Made by a program: the position numbers and the translations under genes. From Micropterix aruncella (taxonomy: Eukaryota; Arthropoda; Insecta; Lepidoptera; Micropterigidae), in the NCBI GenBank assembly GCA_944548615.1, contig OX155965.1:16698995-16762994 (forward strand): a stretch of 64,000 nucleotides of DNA, written 5' to 3'. The notes beneath the pieces are model-generated. The model searched no databases and was not told where the DNA came from. It saw only the letters and a list, made by a program, of their open reading frames with translations. Below are positions 61,110 through 64,000 of this stretch, piece by piece (position 1 is the first letter of the stretch; each line of letters opens with the position of its first letter).

Positions 61110-61530
61110 TGTGGTTTATACCAGTCTCGTCGACTTTGTATCCCAGGTACTGGTGGTCTTGCTGAATTCGCATTTCTGCACGTTGATTGTGATACCATTG
61201 GTGTCTATGTCCTCCTCGGCTGTAGGTACTTGGTGAAAAGTTCCGACCAGGTCTATCTCGGTGAAGATATGTTTTCCGTGCAAGATAAACGTAAAGTCAG
61301 TCATACGAGGTACCGAGAAACGATCTGCCTTTGTGACGGTGTTGAGCCGTCTGTAGTCTCCGGAGAGGCGTAACTCTCCGCTTTTCTTTATGACGAAGTG
61401 AAATCGACTGGCCAAAGGTCTGGAACTAGGTGGACATGTGCCTAAGTCCAGTAAGGTTTTAAATTCCTTTTTAACGCAAGCGTATTTGTCAAGTGGAAGC
61501 GGCCTGGCTCGTGCTTTTTAGTACAACTTG
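61110..61530 (-). pseudogene. Ty3/gypsy reverse transcriptase fossil
   Basis: Minus-strand frame: a leading KYACVKKEFKTLLDLGTCPP then SRFHFVIKKSGELRLSGDYR, RLNTVTKADRFSVPRMTDF and KHIFTEIDLVGTFHQVPTAE. These are conserved fingers/palm blocks 1-3 of gypsy-type RT, including GDYRRLN and the catalytic Asp in IDL. It then jumps directly to GITINVQKCEFSKT, which normally lies after the YxDD box. About 80-100 residues, with the YxDD catalytic pair, are therefore deleted. It lies in the intron between the exons at 62392 and 48433. Confidence 0.85.
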
Positions 61531-61737
61531 AACTATTTGAATTTATCATTATTTGATCGCATAAGTCAACATGATTTTTTCCAATATTGCAATTTCAAAC
61601 CGTACTCTGGACTATAATTGCAGAATGCGAAAGACAGCTTAGCCTAATAAGTATACAATAAACATATACAGGACCCCTCTACGAATCAAACAAAACTTTC
61701 GGTCTGCCGAATAAACAATAAACAAGCCACTGAAAGC

Positions 61738-61945
61738 TTCCGAGGGCTCTGACAGGCTAAGCCCTCGGCGGGGCTTTGGCGGAAAAGGGACCGCGCCCCT
61801 CAGGAGCGCGCCGAGCGGCCTAATAATGTACCCAGATCATTTCCCTGACCAAAAATTCAATTTCAAAATACGTCAATCGCGGCGCAACTTCGGCCCGGCG
61901 GGACTTGCGGTCGGTCATCGCTCAATTTGCCTCCGCACATTTTCT
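61738..61945. other. CpG-rich island
   Basis: Locally GC-rich with a hairpin CGAGGGCT...AGCCCTCG (61739-61766). No convincing frame or splice border. It could be regulatory or a GC-rich repeat. Confidence 0.3.
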
Positions 61946-62391
61946 CTAATTTGGCAGCAAACAGCATTCTTGATACGTCGAATGCCTGAAGTCAAAAAAT
62001 ATTAGACTTGATTGATTATTATTTTTACTTTTCTGGGCCACTAACCGACGAGGAAGAAAGTATTGTGATCGCACTAAAAAAACTGAGAATAATACGGAAA
62101 TATCCCTTTTTATCCCCTCCCCCCCCCCCCCCCTGAGACGATAAAGACCATTTCCAGATGATAAGATAAAAAAGATAAAAGTATTTATTTCCAATACAAA
62201 TATTACAATTGGGTATATTGTGGAATGACATTGAAGGATATCTAGCTGTCGTGCGTTGTCGATATGACCAGAGCCCAACGGTTTTAGAGGTCTTGTTCCC
62301 TCGGCGTACATTCAGTGGAATAAACACAGTGTTAATATATATTTAGACCATTTAGTTATTAAAAGAAACTCATAGAAGAGAGATGGCTTAC

Positions 62392-62503
62392 CGTTGATAA
62401 GATCGACGAGAGTGATTAATATGCTAAATGTACGCGCTTCAATATCCGCAAATATTATTGTTTGTCTAGGATGGAGATTGTTAGTGGGAATTAATGTTTG
62501 CAA
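62392..62503 (-). CDS. internal exon of the minus-strand gene (112 bp)
   Basis: The acceptor has a strong pyrimidine tract, TTTGTCTTTCACAG|TT (62505-62504). The donor is AACG|GTAAGC (62391). 37 codons plus one base: LQTLIPTNNLHPRQTIIFAD then IEARTFSILITLVDLIN. The pattern looks helical, as in alpha-solenoid proteins, but no family was recognised. The phase-1 end joins the exon at 48433 to give Asp. It is the most upstream exon I could place in this window. Confidence 0.7.
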
Positions 62504-63309
62504 CTGTGAAAGACAAATTTGAAAGACGCTATTTTCATACATTAATTATTTGCATCGTAAGAACAAGTTTGTAAAATATAAGTCATCAGTCAAATAGACA
62601 TTTTTGCCGTTGGTATGACTTCAATTGAATCTTGGAATTAAAAAATGTCCAATGAATTCAGTGCTTATCGTTTACAATTTTTGATGCATTGTTCATCATC
62701 ATGCGTCACTACAATATTAAATTAATCTTAAACTAGTTACTAAATTTAGCCAAGAAATGATATACAATAAATTACTTTAAACTTTCAAATGTAAAAAAAC
62801 AAAGACTATTTAACAAGGTACAATAAAACAATTGGCAATTAAAAAAAACGTACATTAAATTAAATCGCTAGGTTCGATCCTATGTATTTTCATAATATTT
62901 AAAAAATTGGTTATGCATATACATGTTAATTTTAAGCATATAAACTCGGATGGATCGCTTAAAATATCGATGTTTTTAATCGCCTTTAATCTATCATGCA
63001 ATTTATTAAAGAGTTTGAGGCCTATGTATCGACTAGTCGCCTGAAACTTGGCAGTACATGCTACGATCGGTTGGAGTTAATGGGTTTTATTCCTGGTGTC
63101 ATATGGATGTACTTCCTCGTAGGATATTGTCGAGCTCTTATTGCAATAGAATTTGCAATAAGCTTCTTAAGCGAAAGTCGCATGTACGGTTAATATCCTT
63201 AGTTTTTGAAAGTGTTCACGACATTACTGCCGTGGACCAACAGCCACTATAGCACTTATGGCCCTTTTAGGAGAGTAAATACACTGTTGATGTGCGCTGC
63301 AGATGATAC
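62504..63309. other. intron or upstream region, no exon placed
   Basis: 62.99-63.25 kb has two overlapping plus frames of about 65 codons. One reads LPRRILSSSYCNRICNKLLK and may be a decayed LINE fragment, but this is not certain. Confidence 0.3.
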
Positions 63310-63895
63310 CTGGGAACGACCATATCTGAAGAATTTTATTTTTATGAGTTTTTGAAAAATATGAGCAATAGTTTCCAATAGCTTCCAGATGAATCCCTCA
63401 ATAAGGAACCAATTTTAAATTTAGACTCCGAAAAGTTGCTCATTGCTTTGGACATTAAGGCTTTAAACTGACTTCAAAAATTTTCAGGCGATTACTCCTA
63501 CAATGTAAGCGGTGAGTGTATTTTAATATAATTTTATTATATTGACTGGTTAATTCTCTAGGGCAGCACCTAGCCACATTTTTTATTTAGGCCTTAAATT
63601 CATTATAATTAATTAAAATGTGAGAGCGCTCCGAGAGTTACGCTAAATATGCTTTGCCATTAACACCCTTATACCACCACTGCGTAACGATAGTTATTCT
63701 GTGCTAGCGCTGCGATAGACCGTTTAGTGTGCGCTTGGCCCCCGGCCCGAGCGGATGTGGAACCTGCGCTTGATGCTACGTCAACGCTGGATTTTTGTTG
63801 GTCAAACCCTTCAAAATTGACCCCGCCTATTTTTTCGCGTTTCGGCCCATTTCGGATATTTTTCTGAGGTCTCATATCGCTTTAAAGAATATCAT
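63310..63895 (+). repeat. 600-bp dispersed repeat, copy 2
   Basis: Sister of 43455-44075 in the same orientation, roughly 75-80% similar by eye, without the internal 40-bp duplication. Confidence 0.85.
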
Positions 63896-64000
63896 AGCGC
63901 AGGTGTGACTCAACTAGCGCATAATAGGCCAATATTACCTCAGTTCTCTCCATACAACCCCTGATGCGTAATAGAGCATAGCAAGCTGACGACAGCATGC

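Overview
The window looks like a piece of an insect nuclear genome, most likely a moth or butterfly. It is AT-rich and intron-dominated. It is crowded with decayed mariner, LINE and foldback elements, with (TA)n microsatellites up to about 765 bp. Short dispersed repeats with AAAT, TTCTA or TTTGAAT tails resemble those usual in Lepidoptera. The lepidopteran assignment is an inference from the repeat style; no diagnostic gene was recognised.

The backbone is one large minus-strand gene. I assembled it from six exons defined by splice signals and matching reading phase: 62503-62392, 48433-48377, 40983-40894, 18905-18793, 17831-17637 and 15684-14359. Phases match across four of the five joins (62.4 to 48.4 kb, 48.4 to 40.9 kb, 18.8 to 17.8 kb, 17.6 to 15.7 kb). 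Between 40.9 and 18.9 kb at least one exon is missing from my model; a weak candidate lies at 26.4-26.8 kb. The last visible exon is a very GC-rich 1.3 kb block with more than a dozen R-R-x-S motifs. I could not name the protein. Neither end of the gene is in the part I can resolve.

The introns hold the mobile DNA. The main one is a complete, apparently very young LTR retrotransposon-like element at 29572-40455 (10.9 kb). It has two near-identical 3.1 kb LTRs, a 4-bp AGTA target duplication, a tRNA-Lys-type primer binding site and a polypurine tract. Its 4.7 kb interior has almost no coding capacity: a frameshifted aspartic protease fragment and two tandem arrays. It therefore looks like a large non-autonomous derivative. 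The 3' end of each LTR carries three decayed primer-binding-site look-alikes in a row before the working one, which suggests stepwise LTR growth.

Other elements, from left to right: a mariner fossil (1.1-2.2 kb); a LINE RT end (3.6-4.1 kb); a second mariner (4.4-5.3 kb, minus); a tandemly duplicated GC-rich repeat (11.0-12.3 kb); a LINE RT fragment (13.4 kb); a Tc1/mariner fossil (16.7-17.5 kb); a TTAA-flanked piggyBac-like MITE (19.8-20.4 kb); tandem duplications (20.6-21.5 and 25.5-26.2 kb); LINE 3' ends (28.7-29.2, 50.1-50.4 kb); foldback elements (44.5, 47.7, 51.8, 53.0, 58.2 kb); a hammerhead-like motif between two TA tracts (47.0 kb); a PIF/Harbinger-derived element with TTA duplication (57.0-57.8 kb); and a Ty3/gypsy RT fossil (61.1-61.5 kb). 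No rRNA, functional tRNA or CRISPR array was seen.
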